Shown here: in pieces, positions 53,560 to 64,000 of the stretch
How the letters are laid out: each line of letters starts with the position of its first letter
How positions within the stretch are numbered: the first letter of the stretch is position 1
Origin: Aristolochia californica
Lineage: Eukaryota; Streptophyta; Magnoliopsida; Piperales; Aristolochiaceae
Length of the DNA: 64,000 nt
NCBI GenBank assembly: GCA_029961685.1
Contig: JARWKL010000002.1
Span: forward strand, 34,254,908-34,318,907
Direction of reading: 5' to 3'
Position numbers and translations under genes: made by a program
Notes under the pieces: model-generated
Seen by the model: only the letters and a program-made list of their open reading frames with translations
The model's database searches: none
Told to the model about the DNA's origin: nothing

Positions 53560-54599
53560 AAATTTAGGATCCCCACGTCAAAATAATGCTCTAAGAAGTT
53601 ATAATCAAAACTACTCATAAAAGGCTCTTTGTGAAGTAAGATTGAAGTTTGTGAGATAAATTTTTCATTCTTATTATTATTACTTCATGCCCTTGGTTTT
53701 TGGATCTTTAAAAGATGCTTCAGAGATGATTTTATTTCTGTCTTCATCTTATGAAATTATTGATATTTATGCATCTCGGATTAGAAGAAGTTTACCAAGG
53801 TAATTTTGTCAGTTTGCAAGTTCTTGGTTGAAAATCGGTTTATGTTGAGATTTTCTGCCTAAAACGTTATAATTTTGTGGGAACAAGATTTTCCTAATGA
53901 ATAAAATTAATATTGAGCCTATTATGACTGGTTTTTTTATCTATTGGATTTCAGAAATCTAATTACTTAACTTCTATGCTAAGCTTCTCCATTAATCGAG
54001 TTGTTTGAAGAACTCTACTCGGTTTTGTGAATTTTTGGGGATTTTTTTTAAAGACATGAGGTGGATGATTGTTCTTGGAAAATAAAGCTTCAGATATTGT
54101 GTTTTACATAAAATTAATCAAGCATAAAATAATAAAGGAAGTGGCTAGTTGACGCCAATCCATTTGAAGAAAGATTTGTGTTTGTAGAGTTTACAATATC
54201 TTCTTGATCAGACCTGATTTTGTTTTATTTTTTTATCAGTTATATCTTGCCCAATTCATGAAGAACTGAATATATACTGGTTTATCCCAAGATGGAGTCA
54301 AATATATTTTTGGAATGATCTTGGAAAGATCTAATTCGGAATTGCTACCTTACCTTACTTGATCTCAAGCTTATTGTTTGATTTTTTCTATTCTCTACAA
54401 GGAAGACAAGAGAATTATTTATATAAATTTTTGGTCAGCAATTTGACTGGCCTAAGAGGGTTCCCTCCTTGCCTAAAGACTTGATAAGCTCAGGTTCTCT
54501 TCCCATCTACCCGAGCTAGCCTTGGCTGGCCTTAATCTCTAAGCAGCTTACTTAGGCTACTTCAAATCTGAGTACATTATTACCCTTGAATTGCCTCTT
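53560..54599 (+). other. Leader of R
   Basis: About 1 kb, AT-rich, no gene. Homologous in part to the leaders of G and H. Confidence 0.75.
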
Positions 54600-55217
54600 A
54601 TGGCTGAACAATACATGGGTAACAAGATTGATACCCTCAATATTACTACCATACCCTTGCAAGGGATATCAAATGTCTTGAGCTCGTCTACATCAGTTCA
54701 ATGGTTCCTTATAACAAGGGATCTACTTGGTCACCTCACCAAACTTGGGCCACCCATTGATGAAGAGGATTTTTCTTATACTAAGGGGTTAAAAAATGAT
54801 ACTTTTGTAATTAGTTGGCTCATCAACAACATGAAAGAACCTGTCTCCAATAATTTTATTCATCTCGACACATCCAAACAAATTTGGGAGACATGTGATA
54901 AGTTGTACTCTAGCTATGACAACTTACACAAGCCATATGATATTCACAAAAGAATGTTCAAAACTAAACAAGGAGAAAATGTCCATGAATATTTGGCTCA
55001 TTTTAGATGCCTTCTTCAAGAATGGAAGCTAGCTCAGTCTACCTCCACCAATATCTCTGTCCAAGACAAGAACCACTGCCATTTACCTAGCAAACATTAA
55101 GCCATATCTCGAAGTTGCTAAAAGTAAACTCCTTAGCGTCGTTGCTATTCTCAGCTTTGATGATCTATGTGCCACATTACTCTGCATTCCAGACTCTTCT
55201 TCTCCTTCTCCTATTGA
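54600..55217 (+). pseudogene. Gag pseudogene of copia R
   Basis: From ATG 54600 (MAEQYMGNKIDTLNITTIPL) through VISWLINNMKEPVSNNFIHL and NVHEYLAHFRCLLQEWKLA. A frameshift occurs near 55073, after which IKPYLEVAKSKLLS and the gag end follow in another frame. Typical copia gag of the G/H group, ending at the 55217 junction before the zinc knuckle. Confidence 0.88.
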
Positions 55218-55547
55218 TATGTGTGTAGAAGCTCCTAAATCAATGATCCAAGAAGGGGAATGAGACACATTCAATGCATTCATACCTATACTTGCCATCG
55301 TGGCACTCGCTGAGGAAGAAGGATTCTCGGTAATTTGAGAAGCAGTAGATGAAGCAATCAGTTGACCAGTCATTGTAATAGCTACAGATTATTCTCATAG
55401 GATCCAGTGTGTGAGGACTCCTTATCTATGACTATAGAATTGGCCCTGGTAGGCTTACCAAAATTTCCACTGCATTTTCAATCGTCCCAATCATTTTTGG
55501 CCACGATGATGGGTAGAGTAAGAGCGACCTCTTCCTCTATTATTACT
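55218..55547 (-). repeat. Direct repeat copy 2, Q protease/zinc-knuckle region
   Basis: Second copy of 52370-52697 on the same strand. Reads SHSPSWIIDLGAS on the minus strand (protease DLG as in Q). Confidence 0.8.
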
Positions 55548-55955
55548 TGTTGATTTTCAGGACTCCATGGATTTATCTCATGGAGAAAAAGAGAGAAAGA
55601 CCCATTATGAGAAAATAGGGGGAAGAAGAGGTTATGGACTTGTGTCCTAACCCTCCCCCTAAGCTCAATTTATAGGTTGATGAAACAATAATATTATAAT
55701 AATACCCATAGAACTTAATCTAATTACATAAATGCCATCTCTATGAGATGAATATTTATTTACCATCCTATCATTACAGTATAGGCCTGTGGGTCTTCTC
55801 CTTGGTCTATGGGCCTAAAGCCCATCTTCCACATCTCTTGGATGTGTTGCCCTTCCTTGGTCGTGTGAGCTTCAGCCCATCTTCCAACTCTCCCCCTCAA
55901 GTTGGGGGGCGAGAGAAAATCATGAATGCCCAGCTTGCTGCAAATCGTGTATAGG
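55548..55955 (-). mobile_element. 3' end of a D-family element (O)
   Basis: LTR 55548-55889 (TGTTGATTTTCAGGAC to CATCTTCCAACT, last base changed), polypurine tract CTTGAGGGGGAG on the minus strand (55890-55903), and about 55 bp of pol end (SKLGIHDF-like). The rest is cut by N. After N, 61299 onward may resume it for a short distance. Confidence 0.75.
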
Positions 55956-56389
55956 TATTACGATATCTTGAATTTTAATTTAGATAGAATTTCTGATTAT
56001 AATTGTTGTATAATTTGGATTATGTAAATATGGTATTTAGAGTAGGCATTGTATTGGGCCCATGGGCCAGTTTGTAATAACCTCTTAAACCTAAGCTTAA
56101 ATAGCTAAGAAGAGACAGGAAGGCAAGAGAGTATTTTCTGAGACTTTTCATCTTCTCCCGCTGTCCTCTTCGCCAAGAGTCCAGAGAGCGTGACGCTCTC
56201 CGTCTGGACTGTTCTATCTGTCCCATGAGGTGGTGGTGGTTCCGTCGACCACTGTAAGAGCTTAGAGCTCTCGATGGATCGTCAACTGCTGTTCGATGAA
56301 TGTTGTCTTCGCTCCCGAGAAACAAGAGCATGAACTCTGGCCGTCGCCACTATGTGGTCTTGCTTCACTGTAGGGAATCCTTCTTGACA
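55956..56389 (+). repeat. 5' LTR of N
   Basis: 434 bp, TATTACGATATCTTG (TG start changed to TA) to GGAATCCTTCTTGACA. About 50 bp near 56030-56080 (containing GGGCCCATGGGCC) are absent from the 3' LTR. Confidence 0.92.
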
Positions 56390-56859
56390 TGGTATCAGAG
56401 CTTGCTCCATCTGAAGAGTTATCAAATCACCTCCACTAGAAGAGATTTCTGCCCGTCGAACCCCTGTCTGACGAGCTGTTGTCCAAAAACTCAGAGTTTG
56501 GCAGAGCTCTCGGGGGTGGTTGGAAAACAAAGTCTGAGCTCAGAGGAGTGGTCAGAATCTTTGTTCGATCTCCTAGTGTCCCTCGCCGGAAAAGAAGAGC
56601 GGACACGTTAGTTTTTTTTCGACATTGTCCCAAATTTTTTTTCCTAAGTTTGAAATTCAATTATTTGCATAAGGTAGTTTCTGTAATTTTAAAAAATTGT
56701 GGGCGCCGATTTGGAACTTTTTGAAATTTTGGGGGCATATTTTGAATTTTTGAAACTATGGGGGCAGATTTCAAATTTTTGAAATTGTAGGGGTAGGCCT
56801 GGAATTTGTTGGCCGAGGGGTGGTATTTTTGAAACTCTCAGCAAAATTTCGGTCTTAAC
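56390..56859 (+). other. Primer binding site and leader of N
   Basis: TGGTATCAGAGCTTGC at 56390, then a 460-bp leader rich in GGGGGC and TTTTGAAATT. No gene. Confidence 0.85.
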
Positions 56860-59800
56860 ATGTCAACAGACAAGTTAGATTTCGCTCCTATTCAGTTCAC
56901 GGGTAAGAACTATAGTGTTTTGGAATTTCAGTTCCGGCTATTTCTCATGGGAAAAGACTTATGGGGTCATATTGATGGGAGTGATCCGGTACCTCGCGAA
57001 CTGAAGCGTTGTCAAAATGGACTACCATGGATGCTAGAGTCATGACCTGGATACTTGGATCCATTGACCCTCATCTAGTCCTTAATCTGAGGCCTTACAA
57101 AACTGCATCAGATACGTGGAACTACCTCCACAAGGTTTATCACCAAACCAGCGTGGCGCGGCGATTTCAAGTTGAATATGAATTGGAAAATTTCACACAA
57201 GGAGGACATTCCATTGAAGAAAATTTCTTGGGCTTCCAAAATCTGTGGGTAGACTACACTGATATTGTTTATGAGAATGTCCTGGTTGCTGCTCTCTATG
57301 TAGTACAAGTCGTACATCAAACCTGTAAACGAGACCAATTCTTGATGAAGCTACGTCCAGAATTTGAGATTGCTCAATCACATCTAATGAATTGTCATCC
57401 AGTGCTATCATTGGATGCCTATTTGAGTGAACTTCTGAGGGAAGAACAACACCTCGCTACTCAGGCCGGGATGGAACATCGAGTCCAAACTGGTATCTCG
57501 GCTCTAGTGGCTTATGTAGCACAAGGGAAAATTAAGGGCCGGGACATGAGTTCTGTTAAGTGCTTCCACTGCAAGGCATATGGTCACTTTGCTCGGGAAT
57601 GCCTCAAGAAGTCTTGTAACTACTGCAAGAAGACGGGTCATCTCATCGCAACTTGCCCTACTCGCCCTGAAAAGAAGAAGAATACAGTTTATCTTGCCTC
57701 CACTGGTACTTCTAGTTTTGCAGCATTGCCGATTGCCGTCCCCGTCACTCACTTTCGATTTCTCCAGCACCTACAAGTTCGACCACTCTCACTCCTGAAA
57801 TGGTACAACAGATGATCATATCTGCTTTTTCTACTTGTGGTATCTCAGTTAAGCCGAAAATCTTTACTCAGCCATGGTATTTTGATTTTGGTGCCTCTAA
57901 CCACATGACCAACAATGTAGTGTCTCTTTCAAATGTCAAAAAGTATGATGGCAACCTGCACATCAACACTACTGTTGGCAACACTCTACCTATCAGTGCT
58001 ATTGATGATCTCTCTCATTCTTTAACTGACGTCTTTGTGTCTCGTGGCCTATTGACAAACCTTCTATCCATTGGTCAACTGGTTGATAAAAATTGTAATG
58101 TTCAATTTTCTCGCTCTGGCTTTGTTGTGCAGGATCTATCATCGGGGAAGGTGATAGTGAAGGGGCCTAAAGTGGGCAGGCTATTTCCACTTAAAGTCTT
58201 TTTCTCCACCTTTATTCCATGTTCTCTTGTACTTTCTTTTTCCTGTAATGTTGTTGACTCTGGCACTAAGATGTGGCATAGACGTCTAGGCCACCCAAAC
58301 TCGGTTGTCCTCCGTACATCATTTAAATCGGGTTTATTAGGCAATCAAGAATACACTTCTCTTGATACTTATTTTGACTGTTCATCATGCAAACTTGGCA
58401 AAAGTAAAGTTCTACCATTTCCTCATCATGCCTCACATGCCTCCCATTGCGTTGAACTTATTCATAGTGATGTCTGGGGAATTGCTCTTGTTGTCTCGCA
58501 TGCACAAAATAAGTACTTTGTCACCTTTAATGATGATTTTAGTCGATTTACCTGAGTCTACTTCTTACGGGCTAAGTCTGAAGTTTTTGTCATTTTTAAG
58601 AGGTTCCTTGCACTCTTTGAAACACAGTTCTCTGATCACATTAAAATACTACGCTCTGACTCTGGAGGCGAGTACATGTCGGTTGAATTCTAGGAATTTC
58701 TTCAAAGCAAAGGCATTATCTCTCAGCGTTCGTGTCCCTTGACACCACAACAAAATGGCATTGTTGAGCGGAAAAATCGTCACCTTCTTGATATGGTCCG
58801 CACCCTTCTCATTGAATCATTTGTTCCTCCTCGGTTTTGGTGTGAAGCTCTCTCTACCTCCGTCCATTTAATCAAAAGCTTGCCCTCGCTTACCTTGCAT
58901 CATGTCTCTCCATTTGTTAAATTATTTGGTTATTCTCCATCCTACAGTGATCTTCGGACGTTTGGTTATGTTTGTTTTGTGAATCTACCTGATCATGAAT
59001 GACATAAACTTACAACCCAATCAGTTATGTGTGCATTTCTTGGTATGTAATTTCTCAAAAGGGCTATGTTTGCTATGATCCCCAGGTGTGTCAAGTCTGT
59101 ATTTCTCAGAATGTGGTCTTCTTTGAAAATCAATATTTCTTTCCCTCTCAAGTTACACTGCCTTCTGCATCTATGTCTAGCCTGCCGAGCTTTGATGAGC
59201 CTCACCCCAACGCATTGATGCCCCCTCCCCATCCTAACCTGGTGCTTGCTCCTGATCTTTCCTCTGCTCCTAATCCCATCACTCTTCACAGATCCACGCG
59301 TCGTTCTTACTCTCCTGCAGGGTATGGTTTCCCCTCTCCTGTATCACTTGTAGCTACTTTGTCTTCTATTTCCTTTCCTTCTATCTATAAACAGGCTATG
59401 GCACATGAATGTTGGCAAAAGGCAATGCAAAAAGAACTACAAGCGCTCGAAGAAAATCACATTTGGGACATTGTGACTTGCCCTCCTACTATTCGGCCTC
59501 TTGGGAGTAAATGGGTATTCTCTATCAAGTTGCGTTCAGATAGATCATTGGATAGGTACAACGCCGCCTTGTGGCCCTGGAGAACAGGTAGGAATATGGG
59601 ATCGATTATGAGGAAACATTTGTGCCGGTTGCCAAGATGACCATGGTCCATACTATATTAGCCATTGCAGCCACTCAGTCCTGACCACTGCATCAGATGA
59701 ATGTGAAGAATGACTTTCTCCATGGTGACCTCCAGGAAAATGTATACATGAAGCTCCCCTCGGGTGTGACTACCTGCTCTCCTGATCTGGTTTGCAAGCT

Positions 59801-60891
59801 TCATTGTCCTCAGTATGGGCTTAAGCAAGTCCCCCCGGTCTTTGTTTGAGAAATTTCGTGGCACACTTATTCTCCACAGGTTTACAAAAAGTCAGTATGA
59901 TTAATCTCTTTTCTATCATAAGTCTGCTACGGGCATGGTCATTCTTCAAGTTTATGTGGATGGCATCATTAATACTGGCACTGACTATAGACTGATTACC
60001 AAGCTACAACAGGTGCTACATACCACATTTCATATGAAAGATCTTTGGCAACTCATGTATTTCTTAGGGCTAGAGGTATGTCACAAATCCACTAGTATTT
60101 TGTTAAACCAGCATAAGTATATTCAATATCTTATTACACTCACTGGGTTGCAGGACAAATCTTCTGTGGCTACCCCTATGGAGGTCAATGTCAAATATAA
60201 AAAAAGATGAAGGGACTCTCTTTGAAGATATGACTCTCTATCGCTGTTTGGTAGGGAGTCTTATATAGTTGACCACTACTCATCCGGACATCTCCTATGC
60301 AATTCATCAGGTCAGTCAGTTTATGTCATCTCCTCGATACCTTCATCTTGCGGTTGGCGTATCATCCGCTATCTGAGCGGGTCCTCTACTCGTGGATTCT
60401 TCTTTCCTACTAGTTCCGAGCTTCGATTGGTTGCATACAGTGATGCTGATTGGAAAGGGTGCCCCGATGCCCGTCGTTCTACTACAGGTTGGTGTATGTT
60501 TTTAGGGGATGAACTGATTTCTTGGATATGTAAGAAACAGGACCGGGTGTCCAAGTCATCTATCGAAGCGGAGTATTGCATCATGTCTACTGCATGCTAT
60601 GAAGTTATTTGGCTCCGTGGTCTTCTTGCTGAGCTCCAGTTTCCTCAGACCTCCCCTACACCCCTTCATGCGGATAATACTAGTGTTATTCAGATTGCAA
60701 CCAATCCTATTTTCCATGAGCGCACCAAGCACGTTGAGGTTGACTTTCACTCTATCCGCGACACTTTGGAGCACCGGATAATATCTCTTCTGTACATCTC
60801 TTCGGATCTTCAAGTGGCTGATGTCTTCACCAAAGCATTGTCTCAACCGCGGCATAATTTTATGGTTGATAAATTGTTGTTGATTGACTGA
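56860..60891 (+). pseudogene. Gag-pol pseudogene of copia N
   Basis: Gag starts at ATG 56860 (MSTDKLDFAPIQFTGKNY), frameshifts near 57030 and continues to 57815. It has two CCHC knuckles, CFHCKAYGHFAREC and CNYCKKTGHLIATC (57560-57655). Protease has DFGASNHM (57887), with the DSG serine replaced. Pre-integrase MWHRRLGHPNS is at 58271. Integrase has HSDVWG, RSDSGGEY and VERKNRH (58460-58780), with stops at 58554 and 58691. RT is in pieces (59380-60210) with YVDG instead of YVDD near 59957. RNase H (YSDADWKG, EAEYCIM, HADNTS) is at 60427-60891. Two knuckles set it apart from B/C, which have one. At least six breaks. Confidence 0.93.
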
Positions 60892-60901
60892 CCAACATCA
60901 A

Positions 60902-60913
60902 TTTGAGGGGGGA
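60902..60913 (+). other. Polypurine tract of N
   Basis: TTTGAGGGGGGA directly before the 3' LTR, a few bases after the pol stop. Confidence 0.85.
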
Positions 60914-61298
60914 TGTTACGATATCTTGCATTGTAATTTAGATAGAATTTCTGATTATAATTGTTGTATAATTTGGATTATGTACTAACCTCTTAAACCT
61001 AAGCTTAAATAGCTAATGAAGAGAGAGAAAGGCAAGAGAGTATTTTCTGAGACTTTTCATCTTCACCCGCCGTCCTCTTCACCGAGAGTCCAGAGAGCAT
61101 GATGCTCACCATCTGTACTATTCGGTCCATCCCGTGAGGTGGTGATGGTTCCATTCACCGCCGTAAGAGCTTAGAGCTCTTATTGTATCGTCAGCTACTG
61201 TCTGATGAATGTCATCTTAGCTCCCGAGAAACCAGAGCGGGAACTCTGGCCGTCGCCACTCTGTGGTCTTGCTTCACTGTCAGGAATCCTTCTTGAAA
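60914..61298 (+). repeat. 3' LTR of N
   Basis: 385 bp, TGTTACGATATC to CCTTCTTGAAA (terminal ACA changed to AAA), followed by ATAGG. Confidence 0.92.
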
Positions 61299-61303
61299 AT
61301 AGG

Positions 61304-61733
61304 ATCTTCCTGTTTGAAGTGATAGTCCACCATATCTTCCAAACCTCTATTGGGATCTTCCCGGGCCATAGATATTGTCACCCTTCTTCCCTCTCTTCCC
61401 TCCAGATTGGCTGTTGACGCTGGAAGAGAACTCCTGTTCTTGGAACTTGTAATGGTGGAAATGGATTGAGCCCTGAGGAGGCTCGACCTGGACCTCTGAG
61501 GGAGAATCTGACCTAGCTAAAACTAAATGATTCAATGCTTAATCTTCATTCAGCTATTTGTCCCAATAAATAGGTTTGGGGACGAAATTAAAACTCAGAC
61601 TTATGGGTCACATGGTTCATGCAAAATTACATTCAAACCAAACCAAACCAAATTCAACATACATGCAAAGGGAAATAGCATAATTTAATTCCTACGTCTG
61701 TTGATAACTCGGGATGCTTTGGACTTCATAACA
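61304..61733 (-). repeat. 3' LTR region of chromovirus P (left border unclear)
   Basis: Non-coding. It ends CTTCATAACA (TGTTATGAAG on the minus strand) at 61733, beside the polypurine tract. Where the LTR begins and O sequence stops cannot be decided, because the matching LTR is outside the window. Confidence 0.6.
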
Positions 61734-64000
61734 TCATCCCCTCCTGGAGAAAGAGTTTGTCCGCAAGCTCGAAAGAGGGGTAGAGAGTCCTGAAAGCGGC
61801 TAAGGGCTCCCATGTAGTGTCAATGGGGTCAGTATCAGCTCACTGCACTAGAACCTCCAATCGCCCTGAATGCGGTGAGCCTGCAACACCTGCACTGGAG
61901 TAGAAAGGACCCGACCCTCATGTAGCGGTGGCAAAGGTGTGTGTAGGAATGGGGAGTCTCCCTGGAAGGCCTTCAATTGGGAGACATGAAACACATTATG
62001 GATCTTGGCTTTTGGTGGAAGCTGCAAGTGGTAGGTGATTGTGCCAATGCGGTCCAGCACCTGAAAGGGCCCATAATAATTTGGTAAGAGTTTGTGACGT
62101 TTGGAGGCTATCAGTGAAAGCTGTCGGTAATGTTGGAGACATGGCCACACATAATCCCCTAGAGAGAGGAAGACGGCCTGGTGCTTCTTATCATAATAGA
62201 GTTTCATGGCCTGTTGGGACTCCTGGAGATGAGTACATACCTCACTGAGCATAACATCCCTTTCTGCTAAAGCCTGGTCCAAGGTGGCAACCTTGGATGC
62301 ACTTGGTTCCTACGATAAAAGCCGAGGCGGATCTCTACCATACACTACTTTGAACGGAGTAGTGCCGAGAGCGTTGTGGTAGGATGTGTTATAATAGAAT
62401 TCGGCTCGTGCCAGCCACTGAACCCACCATTTAGGTGAGTCCCCCATAAAACAATGGAGATACAACTCAAGCGTCCTATTGACCACCTCGATCTGTCCAT
62501 CAGTTTGCGGGTTGTAGGCGGAAGAGAACGCCAATTTGGTGCCTTGCAGCTTAAAGAGTTCTTTCTAGAACAAACTGGTAAAGATGGCATCCCTGTCACT
62601 GGTAATAGACGCAGGCACCCCATGTAACTGGACAATATTATCCATGAAGAGCTGAGCCACATGAGCTTCTGTGTAGGGATGCGCCAAATGGAGGAAATGG
62701 CCATACTTGGAGACGCGGTCAACCACTACAAATATAACGGATTTGTCTGAAGAGGTGGGAAGGCCATCAATGAAGTCAATAGAAATATCTGACCATACCT
62801 GTGACGGTAGCTGAAGAGGTTGGAGCAACCCTGTTGGACTTAATGATTCGGCCTTGTTCCGTTGACAAGTTTGATAAGTTGCCACATACTCTGTTACACT
62901 TCTCTTCATACCCTTCCAAAAATATTCACGACTGAGGGGGAAATATGTTTTCTGTCTGCTCTCATGTACATATCATGGAAAGAGGTTAAGATGCTGGTAA
63001 TGAGTGGCGAGGTGGAGTGCAAAAAAATCCTATTGTTGAACAGGATAAGACGATCCTGGATCGTCCAATGGCTATCCGAGGTCCCCTGCTGAATATCATG
63101 ATATAAGGCAATGAGTTCTGGATGCTGATGTGTCTCCTCCCTAATAGAGTCCAACAAAAGACTTCTGGGATGACTGATAGCATGCAATTGTGGCTCTGGA
63201 ATGTCCCGGGGAGACAAGGCATCGACCCCCACATTTAGACTGCCAGGTTTATACTCAACGGTAAAGTCAAACCCCATCAGTTTACTAAATCAGTGCTGCT
63301 GAGGAAGGTGGTGAGACGCTGCTCAAGAAGATACTTCAAGCTTGAATGATCGGCCCAAATAAGAAATGGGCGCCCCCAGAGATAGGGCCTCCAATGTTGG
63401 ATGGCTTTAGCTAAACCGATCAATTCCCTTTCATAAGCCGCGAGTTTGTGATGGTGTTTGCCAAACTATCGGCTGAAACAAGCGATCGGGTGGCCTTGTT
63501 GCTGTAACATTGCACCTATATCCTGCCCAAAGCATCACATTCCACTACAAACAACTCATCAAAGTCCGGTAGCTGCAAAACCGGTGCTGAAGATAAGGCT
63601 GCCTTCAACTGCTGAAAAGAATGATCTGCTGGCTCGGACCAGCTGAAAGCATTTTTCCTGAGGAGATTGTTGAGTGGCACTGCAATCTGTCCGTAGCCGC
63701 GAATAAATTTTCTGTAATAACCAGCAAGGCCTAAAAATCCCCTTAACGCTGTGATGGATATGCGAGGAGGCCAGTTTGTGATGACTTGAATCTTGCTCTG
63801 GTCAACCTTCACCCCAACTGCGGAAATAATGTGGCCCAAGTATGCCACCTTGGGTGTGCCCATAGAACATTTGGACTTGTATAAAACCAAATGATGTGAA
63901 TGTAGGAGAGTAAATACCCTGTGAAGGTGCTGAAGGTGTTCATCCCAATATTTCCTATACACCAATATATCATAAAAAAAAACTAGAACATATTTTCATA
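61734..64000 (-). pseudogene. Chromovirus (Ty3/gypsy) pol, element P
   Basis: Minus strand, incomplete at the window end. From right to left: RT end with FFYDILVY where FFDDILVY is expected (about 63970, first catalytic Asp lost); palm/connection (YLGHIISAVGVKVD, LRGFLGLAGYYRKFI); RNase H start (VVECDALG for a DAS motif) and end (VEYKPGSLNVGVDALS); integrase zinc-binding region decayed; integrase core with SIDFIDGLP, ITSDRDAIFT and [13 protein letters not shown] (D, D, E present); C-terminal GPFQVLDRIG and HNVFHVSQLK; and a chromodomain piece LVQ-ADTDPIDTTWEPL ending SFELADKLFLQEG. This order (RT-RH-IN-chromodomain) defines chromoviruses. Stops and frameshifts occur near 62290, 62570, 62905, 63280-63510 and 61856. 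It is the only autonomous-type relative of J and K in the window. Confidence 0.92.

Larger units (their letters stand above)
53149..55217 (+). mobile_element. Copia element R (plus strand), truncated
   Basis: 5' LTR, PBS, leader and gag of a G/H-family copia, cut at 55217 within gag where Q-like sequence begins. No pol and no 3' LTR. The junction has a 7-base ATGTGTG overlap between the two partners. Confidence 0.85.
55956..61298 (+). mobile_element. Copia element N (plus strand)
   Basis: 5' LTR 55956-56389, 3' LTR 60914-61298, perfect target duplication ATAGG (55951-55955 and 61299-61303). PBS at 56390, gag-pol, and TTTGAGGGGGG polypurine tract. A family separate from the other copia elements here. 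Confidence 0.94.

Overview
The window is a block of plant nuclear DNA made almost entirely of nested, decayed retroelements. The evidence for a plant is direct: Ty1/copia gag-pol remains with plant-type primer sites (TGGTATCAGAGC, complementary to initiator tRNA-Met) next to nearly every LTR, GAGGGGGAG polypurine tracts, a chromovirus (Ty3/gypsy with a chromodomain tail), a TRIM, a hAT-type element, and fragments of plant genes (RING-H2 ATL, NF-YB, peroxisomal ketoacyl-CoA thiolase, Spinster-like transporter, poly(A)-binding protein, PRMT3, EDR1-type Raf kinase). An angiosperm is likely; the species cannot be read from the sequence. No tRNA, rRNA, CRISPR or prokaryotic feature was seen, and no intact protein-coding gene.

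Layout. 1-1540: copia remnant A (+). 1541-7058: copia B (-), whose right end is a foreign 101-bp LTR. 7059-10841: older element L1, which carries a RING-H2 (ATL-type) gene fragment and is split by element E (7283-9908). 10842-40079: element L2 (-), which shares its left LTR with L1, so the order is internal-LTR-internal-LTR. L2 is only about 3.0 kb once insertions are removed. Its insertions are M (12356-13383), G (13884-28238), J (28523-32474) and K (32573-39484). G contains D (13900-22618), D contains C (14151-19935), and G also holds a solo LTR (23423-24218). K contains a hAT-type element (32731-35182). Target-site duplications can be read for C, D, G, J, K and the hAT element, so the order of insertion is well supported.

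40080-47846: remains of a host gene, the N-terminal part of an EDR1-type Raf-like MAPKKK. Exons 1 to 3 are recognisable, element H (41723-47514) sits in intron 2, and the gene is cut in exon 3 by copia Q. 47847-55955: Q (-), holding a solo LTR and a 329-bp TRIM; then a D-family LTR, truncated copia R (+), and a second copy of the Q/D-LTR junction. 55956-61298: copia N (+). 61734-64000: chromovirus P (-), which leaves the window.

The most interesting content is the group of non-autonomous elements that carry host-gene fragments in place of gag-pol. J and K have chromovirus-type ends, including the last residues of a chromodomain tail, but inside carry thiolase and Spinster pieces (J) or poly(A)-binding protein and PRMT3 pieces (K). 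D carries an antisense NF-YB first exon, and L carries an ATL RING-H2 gene. In K the PRMT3 piece is fused in frame to the chromovirus tail. No element here looks able to move itself: each copia copy has stops, frameshifts or lost catalytic residues.
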